Source of the DNA: Desulfobulbaceae bacterium
Lineage (GTDB): Bacteria > Desulfobacterota > Desulfobulbia > Desulfobulbales > SURF-16
DNA length: 33,179 bases
Assembly: GCA_003249165.1 (NCBI GenBank)
Contig: QKJV01000483.1
Span: 1-33,179, forward strand
Direction of reading: 5' to 3'
Shown piece after piece: positions 33,055 to 33,179 of the stretch. The translations under genes and the position numbers were made by a program. The notes below the pieces were generated by a model. It was not told the origin of the DNA, searched no databases, and was given only the letters and a program-made list of their open reading frames with translations. Each line of letters begins with the position of its first letter. The stretch's first letter is position 1.

Positions 33055-33179
33055 CTATTGTTATTACTAGTTTTTCAACGTTCCCGGGAAAAAATAGGGA
33101 AAGATGAACTATACAAAACTTTTTTACAACTGAAGAATCGAGCCATAAAACAAGTCCCTCAAATCATAAAGTTTAAATT

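Larger units (their letters stand above)
32757..33179. other. Gene-free mobile-element edge with att-like sites and hairpins
   Basis: No credible gene lies in these 423 bases. They hold a TGTGGATAA box (32776-32784), an inverted repeat CTAGTTA/TAACTAG (32813-32833), two tmRNA-derived half sites, and four short stem-loops: ATGTTCGA/TCGAACAT (32922-32945), ACCACT/AGTGGT (32979-32995), CCATCA/TGATGG with outer CAATT/AATTG (33007-33036), and CCCTATT/AATAGGG (33053-33099). Confidence 0.5.

Noticed and set aside
33021-33090. A possible tRNA gene around the TTCGACT loop on the minus strand
   Set aside because: The T-stem is mismatched (GCGGG against CCCAA) and no anticodon or D arm can be paired; better explained as an att fragment.

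Overview
The window looks like a chromosomal segment of an anaerobic, strictly respiring bacterium of the Desulfobacterota, most likely a Desulfobulbales-type sulfur-cycling organism. The assignment rests on gene content, not on a database match. The window holds an iron-sulfur cluster of HdrA/HdrB/HdrC/MvhD-type genes plus a QmoC-like/HdrD-like membrane fusion, next to core functions of a Gram-negative cell (lipoprotein, beta-barrel protein, MltF-type transglycosylase).

Layout. 1-1686 (+): end of a branched-chain amino acid ABC operon (last codons of livG, complete livF) and an EamA-type exporter. 1690-2667 (-): lipoprotein of unknown function. 2802-7026 (+): three translationally coupled genes, MoxR ATPase, DUF58 protein and transglutaminase-like membrane protein, with a candidate promoter at 2729-2757. 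7027-7373: regulatory region with three CATATG-centred palindromes. 7374-15783 (+): six-gene electron-transfer operon. 15780-17264 (-): glycerol kinase, whose stop codon overlaps that of hdrB. 17441-20880 (-): AT-rich pair for surface glycan work (GT39-like membrane protein, methyltransferase-GT2 fusion). 20881-22058: no intact gene, possibly a decayed sensor kinase. 22059-25708 (-): beta-barrel protein, two DUF1254/DUF1214 secreted proteins and a small doubtful ORF. 26101-28726 (+): MltF-like lytic transglycosylase and YpfJ-like zinc metallopeptidase. 28848-29495 (-): TetR regulator whose promoter is overlaid by a perfect operator. 29641-31988: IS21-family element. 31944-32750 (-): tyrosine integrase cut off by that IS. 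32757-33179: attachment-site debris, including a 3' end of a tmRNA (ssrA) gene.

The most interesting system is the 7374-15783 operon. Five genes encode a soluble module: MvhD-like [2Fe-2S] protein, FrhB/FdhB-like Fe-S flavoprotein, a double-length HdrA with two flavin domains, HdrC and HdrB. Gene 1 encodes a membrane protein that joins, in one chain, a QmoC-like half (HdrC-type clusters plus NarI-like membrane domain) and a DsrK/HdrD-like half (two more clusters plus two CCG domains). I infer a membrane-associated Hdr complex exchanging electrons between a cytosolic donor or acceptor, a thiol/disulfide-type site and the quinone pool, possibly by flavin-based bifurcation. No hydrogenase, FlxA or MetF partner lies in the window, so the substrates are unknown.

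The right end (about 29.6-33.2 kb) is a mobile-element junction: an IS21-type element, a headless integrase and two half att-like sites matching the two sides of a tmRNA T-arm.
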